Of a stretch of DNA of 64,000 nucleotides, positions 42,710-53,587 are shown piece by piece. The DNA is from Centroberyx gerrardi (lineage: Eukaryota > Chordata > Actinopteri > Beryciformes > Berycidae). Within the stretch, counting starts at the first letter, position 1; the number at the start of each line of letters is the position of its first letter. Location of the stretch: NCBI RefSeq assembly GCF_048128805.1, contig NC_136006.1:2593235-2657234 (forward strand). Reading direction: 5' to 3'. The notes beneath the pieces were generated by a model that saw only the letters and a program-made list of their open reading frames with translations, was not told the DNA's origin and ran no database searches. The translations under genes and the position numbers were made by a program.

Positions 42710-42985
42710 TGCGTCATTAATGGGATATAACGGTTATAAACGGGGCAGTTTTCCGAATGATTGACAGGTCGCCTGTCCAGTTATTGCGCAGGTCGTCGAT
42801 CATGGACCAATAGCAGGTGGCGCTGCGGCGCTGTGGGAAACCCCCGGCTTCGCTCTGGCTGCTCCAGCTCCAAAACATGTCAACATGGCGGCGCTCGTGA
42901 ACCCCAACTTTTGGCTTCAAAACGGCCCTTCAGAAACCTATGGGTGACGTCACACTCACTACGCCATCTTTTTTTACAGTCTATG
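42710..42985 (+). mobile_element. MITE with GTGACGTCAC motif, inner edge of right arm A
   Basis: This resembles an abundant fish interspersed element ending ...CTATGGGTGACGTCACACTC...TTTTTTTACAGTCTATGG. It contains CAACATGGCGGCGCTCGTGA. It sits inside the [12 protein letters not shown] resumes right after it. Only its right about 90 bases are present in the left arm (40145-40236), so the arms stop matching inside this element. Its left terminus is not seen. Confidence 0.7.
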
Positions 42986-43790
42986 GGCTCAATTCTTGGC
43001 CCAATCCTCTCACTCTACATGCTTCCACTTGGTCATATAATTTGTAAGCATAATGTTTCCTTTCACTGCTATGCTGAAAACACACAGTTATATCTACCCC
43101 TAAGACATAATGATCCCAATTGCATTAATGATCTCAGAAACTGCCTCAAGGACATTAAGTGCTGGATCTGGATGTTCCAAAACCTTCTTCAGTTAAATGA
43201 ACGCAAAACTGAAATAATCTTACTCGGATGACCCAACTCTAGAAATCTTATTCTACATGATCTAGGTGACTTCATCTTCATCTAATATGCAATCAGTGGC
43301 CAGAAACGTAAGAGTGATTTTTGACAGTGACCTGAGTTTTGAGGAGCAGGTAAAGAGAGCCGTGCAGTCCTGTTCCTTCAACTGAGAAATATATCAAAAA
43401 TCAAGTCATTTTTATCTCTGATTGAGAGAAGGTAATTCAATTCTTTTATTTCATTTAATCTAGACTACTGTAACTCTATCTATACCTGCCTCAGTCAAAA
43501 ATCATTCTCACGCTTGTTCAAAATGCTGGAGCTAGGATTTTAACTGGAACCAAACTTAGAGACAATATTACCCCAATCTTAGCACATTTGCACTGGTTAC
43601 CAGTTTGATTTTAAGATTTTAGTGATTACATTTAAAGCACGGCAAGGTCTAGCCCCTAGCTATATTGCTGACCTTTTAACTCCTTTTGAGCCAGAGCACA
43701 TCCTTCGATCCTCAAGCCCTTTTGTCTGTTCCACAGTCTAGGCTCAAGACTAGACTGTGTCTCTATTAGAGCTCCTAGACTTTGGAAGAT
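42986..43790 (+). mobile_element. LINE 3' fragment in right arm A
   Basis: Plus-strand L2-like reverse transcriptase: [29 protein letters not shown] (degenerate YADD), CLKDIKCWIWMFQNLLQLNE, then in other frames KIKSFLSLIERR, DYCNSIYTCLSQKS and RAPRLW, before a GATA microsatellite (43787-43822). It is the fuller version of the LINE part in the left arm and is broken by several frameshifts. Confidence 0.85.
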
Positions 43791-45061
43791 AGATAGATAG
43801 ATAGATAGAAAGATAGATAGAATTGTATTTATGTGTCACTCCTCAACGTACAGGTCAAACAGAGCAACAAACACAGTACCCCAATAAAAAAGGAGGTTGA
43901 GGACCACTCATTTAGAGTTATGAGACACAGGCTAAAAATAATATTTTTTATATATTTATTTATTAGTTTATTTGTCAGGGACAATGCAAATCAAACATTG
44001 TAACAGGTTACAATAACATGATACAGATGTGTTGCATATGGGATTTCTAGCCAAGGCTAATTTGCGACCCCTGTCCCTGGTTAGGCTTTTCTACTTACAA
44101 ATGGTCATAACATATCATCATTACCAAAAGTACATTAGTTAATTGAACACATAATAAGTAGTGACATTCTCATACATGTGACATGATCATACAAAAATTA
44201 CAATATTTACATCACATTACAATCATTTTACATGTGTTGCGTAAGTGTATGTGTGCACTTGTGTATGTTCCCTAATTCATGGTAATATACAGTATGTGTA
44301 TATGCATAATGTTTGTAGACGTGTATGTCCGTGTACATGCATGCACGTGGTCTTTATGAGTATATATTTGTTTGTCTATGTGTGTCTGTTCCTCTATCTG
44401 TGTGTACATGTCCATGTGCATGTGTGCGTGCACAAGTGCATGATCAATGATGAATGATCGCAGGTTTGGTTTTGTTTCAGCCAGTCTTTAACCTTTTCAT
44501 TAAATGGTTTAATTTAATACACATAAAAAATACTAGAATATATATATATATATATATATACATATGTATATACATATATACACACAAATATACACACACA
44601 TAAGTACATACGTTAGTACAGATACATTGATACACATATACATACACACACACGAAAAATAGAGGTCATATTACACACACACACACAAGCACAAAGAAGA
44701 GGGGTCATATTATAAAACAATCTTAGTTTTGCATTATAAAATGTAGACACTCATGAATAAACGTCTTCTGTTAAGGATGCTCTGTTGGAATGTCCTGCCT
44801 GGCAAGTTAGGCTAGCAAACCCAGTTTCATCTTCTAAAACACACTTTTTAAGACTGGCTTTTATGGGAATTTCTCCTTATACTTGTACCTCCATTTTCTT
44901 TTTAATTTTGTAATTGTGTTTCTCGTTTTATTACTTGTTTTCACTTATTACTGTCTCTTCAGAGGATAACTTGTCTGGAGATTCATGTTCAGACAAGATA
45001 TTATTAAAGATTATTAAAGATATTATTAAAGATTTCAAAGAATTTGCATCACAATGTAAAA
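43791..45061. other. Spacer in right arm A: microsatellites, LINE 3' tail
   Basis: Mirror of 38383-39689. It holds a GATA repeat (to about 43822), the LINE-type 3' tail on the minus strand (about 43930-44100), TG-rich sequence, a TA/CA repeat (about 44538-44590) and the receptor 3' UTR. The short frames here are microsatellite by-products. Confidence 0.6.
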
Positions 45062-45997
45062 TTACATCATCTTTGATGTCAGAAAGTTTTTGCAAGCATG
45101 TCTAATTTTTGACAGTTTAAGACCATACATGATTGGACTTAGAAGAGGTTGACAAATCAAGAGGTATATAGATGACATAACACGCAGTGGATATGGAAGA
45201 AACATTGTGCCATGTCTCTGAGTTATTAACCCATAAAAACAGCCAAAAGCAAAGTTAATGAGAGAAACAAGATGTGGAGTGCAGGTACTGAAAGCCTTCC
45301 GTCTGGTCTCTTTGGAAGATTTTAAACATACAGCCAGAATCTTTATATATGTGTATGAAATAAAACTTGTAGGGATAACAACGGCAAAAATAAGACCAAA
45401 AAGCAGATCATGAATCTCTGACACTGTTGTGTCTAATGAACAAGAAAGTTTCATTACAAGATGGTTCCCACAAGCAACGTTGTTGATAATATTTCCACAA
45501 AGCTTTAAACGAACAGTGAAAGCCATCAAAATTCCAACTTCCGTAAAACAAAATATCCAGATAGCTACAATGGTTTGTTGTACTCTTCGTTTGGTTATGA
45601 TCACATTGTAATGTAAAGGCTTACAGATACACACATATCTGTCATATGCCATGCTTGTTAAATTTGCATATTCAATACCTATATATACATGAATAGAAAA
45701 TATTTGTATAAAACAGTAAAAGACAGAAATTTCATGTGTGTCTGACAATAATTGTGTCATTAAGCAGGGCAACAAAGATGTACTACCATGTATTTCATTA
45801 GCAAACAAACTACAGAGAAATAGATACATGGGCTCATGCAGATTTCTGTCCACATATATAATGACAATGAGAACTACGTTGGCAAAAATTACTAATGTGT
45901 ATAATAGCATTGCCAGGGTGAAAAACAGGTACTTTAAGTTTCCTATGTTACCATACATAGCCAACACAAATGACACAATCTGTGTTGAGTTTCCCAT
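45062..45997 (-). CDS. Olfactory receptor, array copy A-right, 311 aa
   Basis: Intact odorant receptor, the inverted partner of 37447-38382, starting MGNSTQIVSFVLAMYGN. It differs from the left copy at roughly a dozen residues, for example FANVV, NEIHGSTSLL, SIHVYIGIEY, WIFCFTEVGILMAFTV and HLVMKLSC. MAYDRYVCICKPLHYN, the loop 2 cysteines, SSKETRRKAFSTC and PLLSPIMYGLKLSKIR are kept. Several changes fall in TM3 and TM4, which line the odorant pocket in this family, so the two arm copies may differ in tuning. It faces its partner tail to tail. The 155 visible residues of the B-right copy at 63508 are identical to it. Confidence 0.96.
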   Translation of the reverse strand: MGNSTQIVSFVLAMYGNIGNLKYLFFTLAMLLYTLVIFANVVLIVIIYVDRNLHEPMYLFLCSLFANEIHGSTSLLPCLMTQLLSDTHEISVFYCFIQIFSIHVYIGIEYANLTSMAYDRYVCICKPLHYNVIITKRRVQQTIVAIWIFCFTEVGILMAFTVRLKLCGNIINNVACGNHLVMKLSCSLDTTVSEIHDLLFGLIFAVVIPTSFISYTYIKILAVCLKSSKETRRKAFSTCTPHLVSLINFAFGCFYGLITQRHGTMFLPYPLRVMSSIYLLICQPLLSPIMYGLKLSKIRHACKNFLTSKMM

Positions 45998-46493
45998 GTC
46001 AGCAGTAATAACATACAGGCTTAGGCAGACTGAGCCTGCAACTGCAACTTTTGAAAAGTAATGCACCAAGAAAATAGAGATGTAATCTAACATGGGAGGA
46101 ATTCATTCATATCATTTTAGTAGTGATTATTTTGCCATCGATCATTTTGTACAGGAAATATAACTGGTACTTTCCTTTGCTCTTTTACTATCAATCAAGA
46201 TTTTTTAAATGGTGGTTATTCTATATGGAAGTGTCTTAAGAGTTCACACAAAACATCAACAATTAAAGAAAGTAACAGAGATAAAAACCATGTGTGGGAT
46301 CTAATCACTGAGAGTCATGCTGGAGATGTCTTGTACTTGTCAGTCATAAGATTATCAGATCATTTAAATAAACAGCCAGCCTTCAGCGCTAACACACATC
46401 AGTCATATTATGCCCTTTCCCTAAGATAATTACCAAATGTGATGAGAAAGATCTCAGAGATGGCAGAGTGAGTAAGGCCTCCAGACTGTTGTA
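45998..46493 (-). other. Presumed 5' UTR/intron of the OR at 45062-45997
   Basis: Mirror of the stretch upstream of the left-arm receptor. No independent gene. Confidence 0.4.
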
Positions 46494-46567
46494 ACCCCCC
46501 CACCCCCCACCCGTACTGAGACAGACAGAACCAGCTGCTGAACTTTTATAGTGGTCCATAGGTAAAC
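46494..46567 (-). promoter_or_regulatory. Putative core promoter of OR gene 45062-45997
   Basis: On the minus strand: GTTTACC (46567-46561), ten bases, TATAAAAG from 46550, TTCAGCAGCTGGTTCTG, CTCAGT with its A at 46517 (spacing 33), then a G-rich run to 46494. Same layout as the left-arm promoter. Confidence 0.68.
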
Positions 46568-46996
46568 ACACACAACAAGCAGAATGTGATGAAGCCATCT
46601 ATCACCGGATTATAGTTATCAAAAGGAAAAAAACTAATTTATTCAGACAATTCTTGGCCAGACTATGTCACACTGCTAAAACTAATTCATCAAACATTTT
46701 TAAAAAAGGACTACATGTGCATTCTATGAAAGAAAATTAAAGTTCGCAACAGATTTTGAAGTTTGTGAATGGAGAGCAAACAGGTTAAAGGATTAGGCCT
46801 GTTGTCAACAACAACCTGGGGCCCCCTGATCACTGGTGCCTAACTTTAGATTAAAGTGAGGGGACAGAATCTAAATTCAGACAGGTGATGGGGGTATCTA
46901 GGTTTTGGTGTTATGTTTTTTCAAGTGTTGTCTGCAATTCTAAGCTCTCTAAAATTGTTGTTTTGAATAAGGCTAATCCAGTGATTAATTTAGTCA
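46568..46996. other. Outer end of right arm A and unique junction
   Basis: To 46913 this mirrors 36532-36876. From 46914 to 46996 the sequence is no longer mirrored, and an LTR element then begins. No gene. Confidence 0.5.
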
Positions 46997-47257
46997 TGTG
47001 GCGGACTCTATAGACGTTATTCATCATAATCTGTGGTTTGGGTATGTTTAACACACGCAGTTATATTGTGTGCTTCTCAGGGTTAAGGAGACACGGCCCC
47101 TTTAGGAAAGTCTGGTTTTCTGAGTCTGACGTCAGCTCGACCTAGGTTGTGTTTTTGATAAAAACTGTCTTGCTCTGTGGTTAAAAAATAAATGACACAT
47201 GAGTTGATGTAGTCACTGAGAGAAGTTGTCCATCTCAATTTTCCTTCCACTTCTACA
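46997..47257 (+). repeat. 5' LTR of the Ty3/gypsy-like fossil
   Basis: TG...CA-ended LTR of 261 bp. A TATA-like GATAAAAAC and an AATAAA-type signal lie in its second half. Confidence 0.92.
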
Positions 47258-50200
47258 CTGGTGACCCCGGCGTTTGTCTGCTGGACGTTTCCAGTGACAG
47301 CTCTTCGTGAACATGGCGACTAACGCAGTTTCCCTCAAACTACCGGAGTTCTGGGAATCGTCGGCCTCGGCCTGGTTCGCCCAGATGGAAGCGCAGTTCG
47401 CGCTTCGGGAGATCACCACGGACGCCACAAGATACTTTTACGTGGTGTCGGCCCTCGGGAGTTCAACTGCATCCCGAGTGGTGAACCTCCTCAAAACTCC
47501 CCCGCAGCAGGATAAATATGAGACACTCAAAGCCCACCTGTTGAGAGCTTTTGAACTTTCCGACGCCGAGCGGGCTAGCCGGCTCTTCTCTCTGCAAGGC
47601 CTCGGCGACAGCAAGCCGTCTGAGCTCATGGACAGGATGCTGGACCTCCTGGGTGGGCACAAACCCGATTTCCTCTTCGTCCACCTGTTCCTGCGACAGC
47701 TGCCTTCCCAGGTACGGGCTGCCCTGGCCAACACCGCCATCACTGACTGCCGTGCTCTGGCCGAGGAGGCTGATAAATTTATCCTGGCTGGTCAACAACA
47801 CTGCACGACTGAGCAGCACTACTGAGCGCCGGGGCCGGCGCTCAGTAGTGGCCCTGAGCGTCGGCCGAGCAGGCAGGCTGCTGTTCATCCAGGACACCAT
47901 CTCCGGACGGCGTCTCCTGTGCGACACGGGCGCACAGAGGAGTGTCCTGCCTGCATCGGTAGTGGACATCCTGGCCGGCGGACACGGCCCTCCCATGGAA
48001 GCTGCTAATGGCAGCCCCATCCGCACCTATGGTACGAGGTACGTGGCGCTGTGTTTCGGCGGACAGCGGTTTGGCTGGGACTTTGTCATGGCGAAAGTGT
48101 CCGTCTCCCTCCTCGGCGCAGATTTCCTATGCGCCTATGGACTGCTGGTGGATGTCAAACACCGCCGCTTGATCGACACTGTCACCTTCAGTTCATACGC
48201 GTGTACACTCAGCGGAGCAGACTCCATCAGACTCCATCAGACTGTCTAGCATGCTCTCCGCCGCGGACAACTTTCTCTGTCATCTCGCCCAGTTCCCGGA
48301 CCTCACGCAGACCACCTTCTCATCATCCACCGCCAAGCACGGGGTGGAACACCACATCGCCACCACCGCCCCCCCGGTCTACGCCCAGGCCCGGCGCCTC
48401 GACCCGGCCAAGCTCGCCATCGCCAGGACGGAGTTTGAGACTATGGAGCGCCTCGGCATCATTCGCCGCTCCAACAGCCCGTGGGCTTCACCCCTCCACA
48501 TCACTCCGAAGCCCAACGGCGGGTGGCGCCCGTGGGGCGATTACCGCCATCTCAACATGTCGACGCCGGACCACTACCCGGTTCCGCACATCCAGAACTT
48601 TTCCGCCCACCTGGCAGGGAAAGTCATATTTTCCAAAGTGGACCTCGTTCATGGATTCCACCAGGTGCCCGTCCACCCGCTGGACGTCCCCAAAACAGCG
48701 GTGATAAGCCCATTCGGACTGTTCGAGTTCCTGCGCATGCCATTCGGCCTTAAGAACGCCGCACAGACCTTCCAGCGCCTCATGGACTCGGTGCTACAGG
48801 ACCTGCCTTTCCTTTTTGTCTATCTGGACGACATCCTCATCGCCAGCACCTCCAAAGCGGAACACCTTTCCTGCTGGAGGGCCGCCAGTTCCCGGCGTTT
48901 GTGGACCACAAACCACTGACGTTCGCCATGGCTAAGGTGGCCGAACCGAGGTCCGCCCGCCAACAGCGGCGGCTCTCCTACATTTCGGAGTTCACCACGG
49001 ACATACGGCATGCTGCTGGCAAAGCCAACCTCGCCAACTGCCTCTCCCGGGCCATCGTGGGGGCTGTTCACTTGGGACTTGACTACCGCCGACGACCTGG
49101 ACATGCAGGCTTACAGGACGGCTGTCACAGGGCTGCAGCTGGAGGACGTGGTTTTCAACGACGCCAGCGCCACACTCCTGTGTGACGTCTCCTTGGGTCA
49201 GCCCCGGCCCGTCATTCCCTCTGGTTGGAGATGGCGTGTGTTCAACACTGTCCATGGCCTCTCCCACCCGTGCAAAAAGCCATCTATAAAGCTGGTGGCA
49301 GCCAGGTTCATCTGGCACAGGCTCAAAAAAGACATGAGAGACTGGGCTGGCACCTGCATGGAGTGCCAGCGCTCTAGAGTGCACCGCCACACCAAAGCCC
49401 CCCTGGCGCAGTTCCCGGTGCCCGAAAAGAGGTTCGACCACGTCAATGTGGACCTGGTGGGCCCCTTTCCCCCCTCCCACGGTTTCACTTACCTCCTCAC
49501 CATGGTGGACAGGACCACTCGATGGCCGGAAGCCGTCCCGCTGTCGTCGTCGATGTCCACCGAGGTGGCCCGGGCGTTCATTGGGTCCTGGGTCGCCCGG
49601 TTCGGCACCCCATCTGACCTGTCCTCTGACCGAGGCCCACAGTTTACGTCCGAGCTCTGGAACGCAGTTGCAGAGGGCCTGGGGGTGAAGCTCCACGGCA
49701 CCACCACGTACCACCCACAGGCCAACGGGTTGTGCGAGCGGTTTCATCGCTCCATGAAGGCTGCTCTTCGGGCCAGCCTCAAGGACAGCAGCTGGGTCGA
49801 CAGGCTCCCGTGGGTCATGCTGGGCCTCAGGACCGCCACTAAAGAGGACCTCCAGTTCTCATCTGCCGAACTGGTTTACGGCCGGCCGCTGCGGGTCCCA
49901 GGGGATTTCATCCCTAACACCACGGCTCCCTGGTCTGCAGCCCGCCAACGGGCCACGCTCCAGGACAACGCCAGTGTTTTCGCACCGGTCCCCACTTTGC
50001 ATCACGGCCTCCCACGGTCTCACGTCCCCGCAAGTCTGCAGTCGGCAGGGTACGTTTTCATCCGTCACGACGTCCACCGTGGGCCCCTGCAACCTCCATA
50101 CGACGGCCCGTTCTGCGTCCTGGAGGCCGGGGACAAGCACTTCGTGGTGGACGTCGGCGGCAAGCCGGAGCACGTTTCTGTGGACTGCCTCAAACCAGCT

Positions 50201-50425
50201 CACCTGGACTTGGATGACCCGTTGGCCTGGCACTACCCCCGCGGCGGGGGCGCCCCTCTGCCCTACCTCCACCCCCCACCCTGCCCCCATGCCGCCGCAG
50301 GCTCCCCAAGGCTCCTCCTGCGGGCCGGCCGGCCCCCGCTCCCATTCTGCGGCGTCGTTGCGGCCGGGTCATCCGTCCCCCTCCACGCTGACTTTCTCTG
50401 TTATGGTGAATTCTGGGGGGACGTA

Positions 50426-50645
50426 TGTGGCGGACTCTATAGACATTATTCACCATAATCTGTGGTTTGGGTATGTTTAACACACGCAGTTATATTGAGT
50501 CTGACGTCAGCTCGACGTAGGTTGTGTTTTTGAGCGCGATAAAAATTGTCTTGCTCTGTGGTTAAAAAATAAATGACACACGACACATGAGTTGGTGTAG
50601 TCAATGAGATAAGTTGTCTGTCTCAATTTTCCTGCCACTTCTACA
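50426..50645 (+). repeat. 3' LTR of the Ty3/gypsy-like fossil
   Basis: A 220-bp LTR with the same ends as 46997-47257, preceded by a purine-rich stretch (TTCTGGGGGG). The length difference and scattered substitutions show that the copies have been diverging since insertion. Confidence 0.92.
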
Positions 50646-50649
50646 GTCA

Positions 50650-52199
50650 CATGAATTGCTGAAAATATTTTTTATTGAAAATAATGCACTTGCAACTTTA
50701 TGATTTAGGTCTATGTACGGAACTAAAAATTACAAACAACTGTCAGAGACACCAGCAGGGACGAGGAGACACCAGAGCTCTCTCCTCTTGACAGACGTCT
50801 CACTTTGATAACGGGGGAAACCCTACTTAGTGGCATTGTGTTAGAAAAACAGGGTGACACCGACATGACAGAGGAAGATGAGACTGCTGCAGATGTCCCA
50901 AGTATTTATTTTATTTTCTGACTCAGTATATCAGACAGTGGGTGCGACCGGACCAGTGGTGAAGAGGAGGCTGAAGAGGACGGCTGTGCGCCCGGCACCG
51001 GCGTCTCCAATGTGCCCACCTTGTACGCCACCAAACAATAACGCCCCGTTATTTTGGAACCTTGTGCCATCCAGTCCAATTGCTTAACACCTTGAATATA
51101 TTGCACAATTATGTGGGACAAATTGGGGCTTTGTTAAAAGACTATAATGCACTTAATTGAGACTAATTGACACCATAAGAGCCTACAGCCAGATAGGCTT
51201 TCAAACGAAAGCCACAAAGACACTATTTAGTTGCAGATGTCTTTATGACTCAGTACGTTATTATTAGAGGGCTTTCTAATTTGATGTTTAGTAGGACTAG
51301 AAATTAACTGTGTAAAGCATTTTTGACATATTTCACGAAGTCATCGAAGTCGCTATTTTTTACTGTCTCCAAAGACAAGTTTGTTTTTATGAATCCTACA
51401 ATCTGCGTGAAGAGTGCCGTAAAACTTTTCAAGCCGGTTTTGTGTGCACGCCATGTTTTATAAATGAGGCCCCTGTTTTTCTCCAGTCTAAGGCTGCACT
51501 CTTCATCACAATATGCCACTCAAGCGAGGTAAGTTGTTTCACATCACAGAAAATATAGCCTAAAAATTGTCTGAATCCAAAATACAAAAGATGCAGGGCC
51601 TAGGTCTTACGTTGCCTATAAGCTTCCTACCGTTAGCGTTTGCCCACAATAACTTTGTGACTATTTGCTGTTAATGTGGCTCAAAAAGGCCGGGAATGGT
51701 TAGGTGGCTCAGGCTCTCTTCAAGCGGGTGGGTGGCGTTGACGGCCCGTGTCACACTATTAATATATTAAGGCACGGGGTGCAAACAATTTTTTTATGCT
51801 TATTTTTAAGTAATTGTGTTATTTATAAAATTATATTCTTAGTTATTGTTGTCAAAAATTGTGGTTGTCAGTGACAAAAATATGAGGGGTCAAAAAGACA
51901 TTCTTGCCCCCACAGAATTAAAAGTGTGTGGGCCAGAGCCCCATTGGCCCTATGGAGATTCACATGATGGCTCATCTCATTCACATTTCAGCCATCTTTG
52001 TAACTGAAATTACTATAGTGTAAAGTTTGCTACTGCAGAGTGAAGGGATATGTAGCTATCTACTGTTGTTTGATTGACTGTAATGTTAGCTGTATACTGT
52101 ATGTTGCAGTGGTGTATCATAATTTTTGAGTTACTCTGAATATAGTCATTTAAAAAGACATTCATCAGTCTTGCAACTTCATACTATAAAGCGAGGAAT
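50650..52199. other. Spacer between units: remnants, no gene recognised
   Basis: GTTTTATAAATGAGGCCCCTG at 51455-51475 is a right-end motif of the fish Harbinger-like family seen at 11754. The remainder shows no gene. Short frames at 50878-51087 and 51304-51519 have no recognisable domain. Confidence 0.4.
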
Positions 52200-52211
52200 C
52201 TCTGTCTGTGA

Positions 52212-52250
<39 letters not shown>

Positions 52251-52990
52251 AGTGTGTGTGTGTGTCCTTCGCATATCTCAAGAACCGTTCTTCCGATCTA
52301 CTTCACACTTGGCGGGTGTATTGCTGGGGACCCAAGGATGTGCAGTGTCGGATTTGGTGCAATTTGGACACGCAACACGTTCAATATTAATAAACTTTGA
52401 CTAAACAAGCAAACAGCGAGCCGCTCAGCTCTGTGTCTGAGTGCAGCGGGGGCTGTTTGATATAAACACTGTCACATCACAGCAGGAGCTTCAGGGCTCT
52501 GACTGGCTGAGCGGGACAAAGGCACGCGCCCCCCTCAGTTAAACTGCCCGAGAGAGAAGAACGAGCATACACAGGAGAAAAAAACAGAGGCGGAGCCAGT
52601 AAAACTAGCAAATAGGAGCGCAGACACGTTTGACTGGCAGCAGAATCAACCAATGGAAGGCCGTAAACTGCTTCTACAGTTCAAGCGCAGTTTAGTTTCA
52701 CTGGTGAAGTCTGGGGACTGGGGACCCAAGGACGTGCAGTGTCGGATTTGGTGCAATTTGGACACGCGACACGTTCAATATTACTAAACTTTGAATAAAC
52801 AATGCAGTGCTCTGTGCAGCAGCGGGGCTCAAGCGGTACGGGCAACATGCGGTTCTCGAGAAAGCTGCACTACGGGCTCAAGCGGTAAGGGCACACGCGG
52901 TTCTCGAGAAAGCTGCATTACGGGCACGAGCGGTTCTCCAGAAAGCTGCAAGCAGCAATCGGCCCGTTCCGGACAGGCACGTTTTGAACG
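52200..52990. repeat. Interspersed fish repeat with internal duplications
   Basis: It starts with a GT microsatellite (52215-52264), followed by GTCCTTCGCATATCTCAAGA, the head of a repeat I believe to be common in teleosts. The segment GGGGACCCAAGGA.GTGCAGT through ACACGTTCAATATTA..AAACTTTGA occurs twice (about 52325-52400 and 52718-52797). A minisatellite follows at 52825-52953. No coding capacity was recognised. Confidence 0.7.
52825..52953. repeat. Minisatellite, about 49-bp unit, three copies
   Basis: Units begin GGGCTCAAGCGG at 52825 and 52874, and GGGCACGAGCGG at 52922. Each contains CGGTTCTCGAGAAAGCTGCA or a close variant. The third copy is shortened. Confidence 0.85.
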
Positions 52991-53375
52991 GGCACTGCAC
53001 TAGTCTGAATAAATGCACTGATCTATTTAACAGAGCCAAATGAAGACAGGAGGATCAGTCTCAGATTAGAGGAGACAAGTCAGCAGAGTTGAGGTAATTA
53101 GATCGTCAAGAAAGTTAATAATAAAGCTAAAATGAGTGTATTCCTGGTTTTCTAAAGCTGTTGTTGATGCCATGAAAGTGATGCCCATTTCCTAACTGGT
53201 ACCCTTGTACACAATAGTATTCAGTTCATAAGCAAGGCTCAACATGGTGCATTAATTTAGACCAGTGATAGGACTACTATGTCAGAGTCAGGTTATCTTA
53301 AATTAATCAAAACCCATATGGCTTGAGTATTCAGATCATCTTTCTCATAAATATGAGAAAATAATGTTATAATGT
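52991..53375. other. Spacer end, nothing recognised
   Basis: Unassigned AT-rich sequence up to the start of unit B. Confidence 0.3.
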
Positions 53376-53587
53376 AGGATGTCAGACAGAAATCATATAA
53401 ATATCAACAAAAACCATTGGCACATTTATATGGGCTGTATATTATAAGGAAACTGCAACTGAATGCACACAAACTGTTTTATTTCTGCTTTTAAAAGGAA
53501 TAAGGCCCTCTGCCTTCCAGACACCTCTGTTTAGCTAGTAGTGCTCAGCAGATGCAAGCTGTGACTGCGGTGACTTCACTCACAAAC

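Larger units (their letters stand above)
34914..46913. repeat. Duplicated unit A (contains an OR palindrome)
   Basis: From AGGATGT at 34914 onward the sequence matches 53376 onward with very few differences, as far as the window allows. Equivalent genes are 18.42-18.46 kb apart. Within the unit, 36532-40236 and 42913-46913 are inverted arms. The small changes in offset come from short indels, for example about 25 bp present near 59765 and absent near 41342. This is a tandem segmental duplication of a palindrome. Confidence 0.95.
42913..46913. repeat. Palindrome right arm, unit A
   Basis: Inverted counterpart of 36532-40236. The outer end is exact at GGTTTTGGTGTTA (46913) and the inner end lies within the MITE. 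It carries the minus-strand OR 45062-45997, its promoter and the same microsatellites and LINE tails in reverse order. Confidence 0.93.
46997..50645 (+). mobile_element. Ty3/gypsy-like LTR retrotransposon fossil
   Basis: Two LTRs beginning TGTGGCGGACTC and ending TTCTACA bound the element, with a 4-bp target duplication GTCA (46993-46996 and 50646-50649). Parts in order: a CTGGTGACCCC primer-site-like sequence after the 5' LTR, a gag/capsid-like frame (about 47310-47825), a protease-like region with CDTGAQRSVLPASV (about 47860-48245), reverse transcriptase with FLFVYLDDILIA (about 48400-48860), an RNase H remnant, integrase with a zinc-binding head, the core motifs VDLVGPFP and SDRGPQFTSEL (about 49300-49900), and a short tail. 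It is GC-rich compared with the surroundings. It is shorter than the family's usual length and broken, with a handful of breaks. The LTRs differ by several percent plus indels, suggesting an age of some millions of years. Confidence 0.92.

Noticed and set aside
47438-50483. Several long minus-strand frames across the LTR element
   Set aside because: GC-rich shadows of the plus-strand gag/pol remnant.
52825-52953. CRISPR-like spaced repeats
   Set aside because: The context is vertebrate, with only three tandem copies of a 49-bp unit and no unique spacers.
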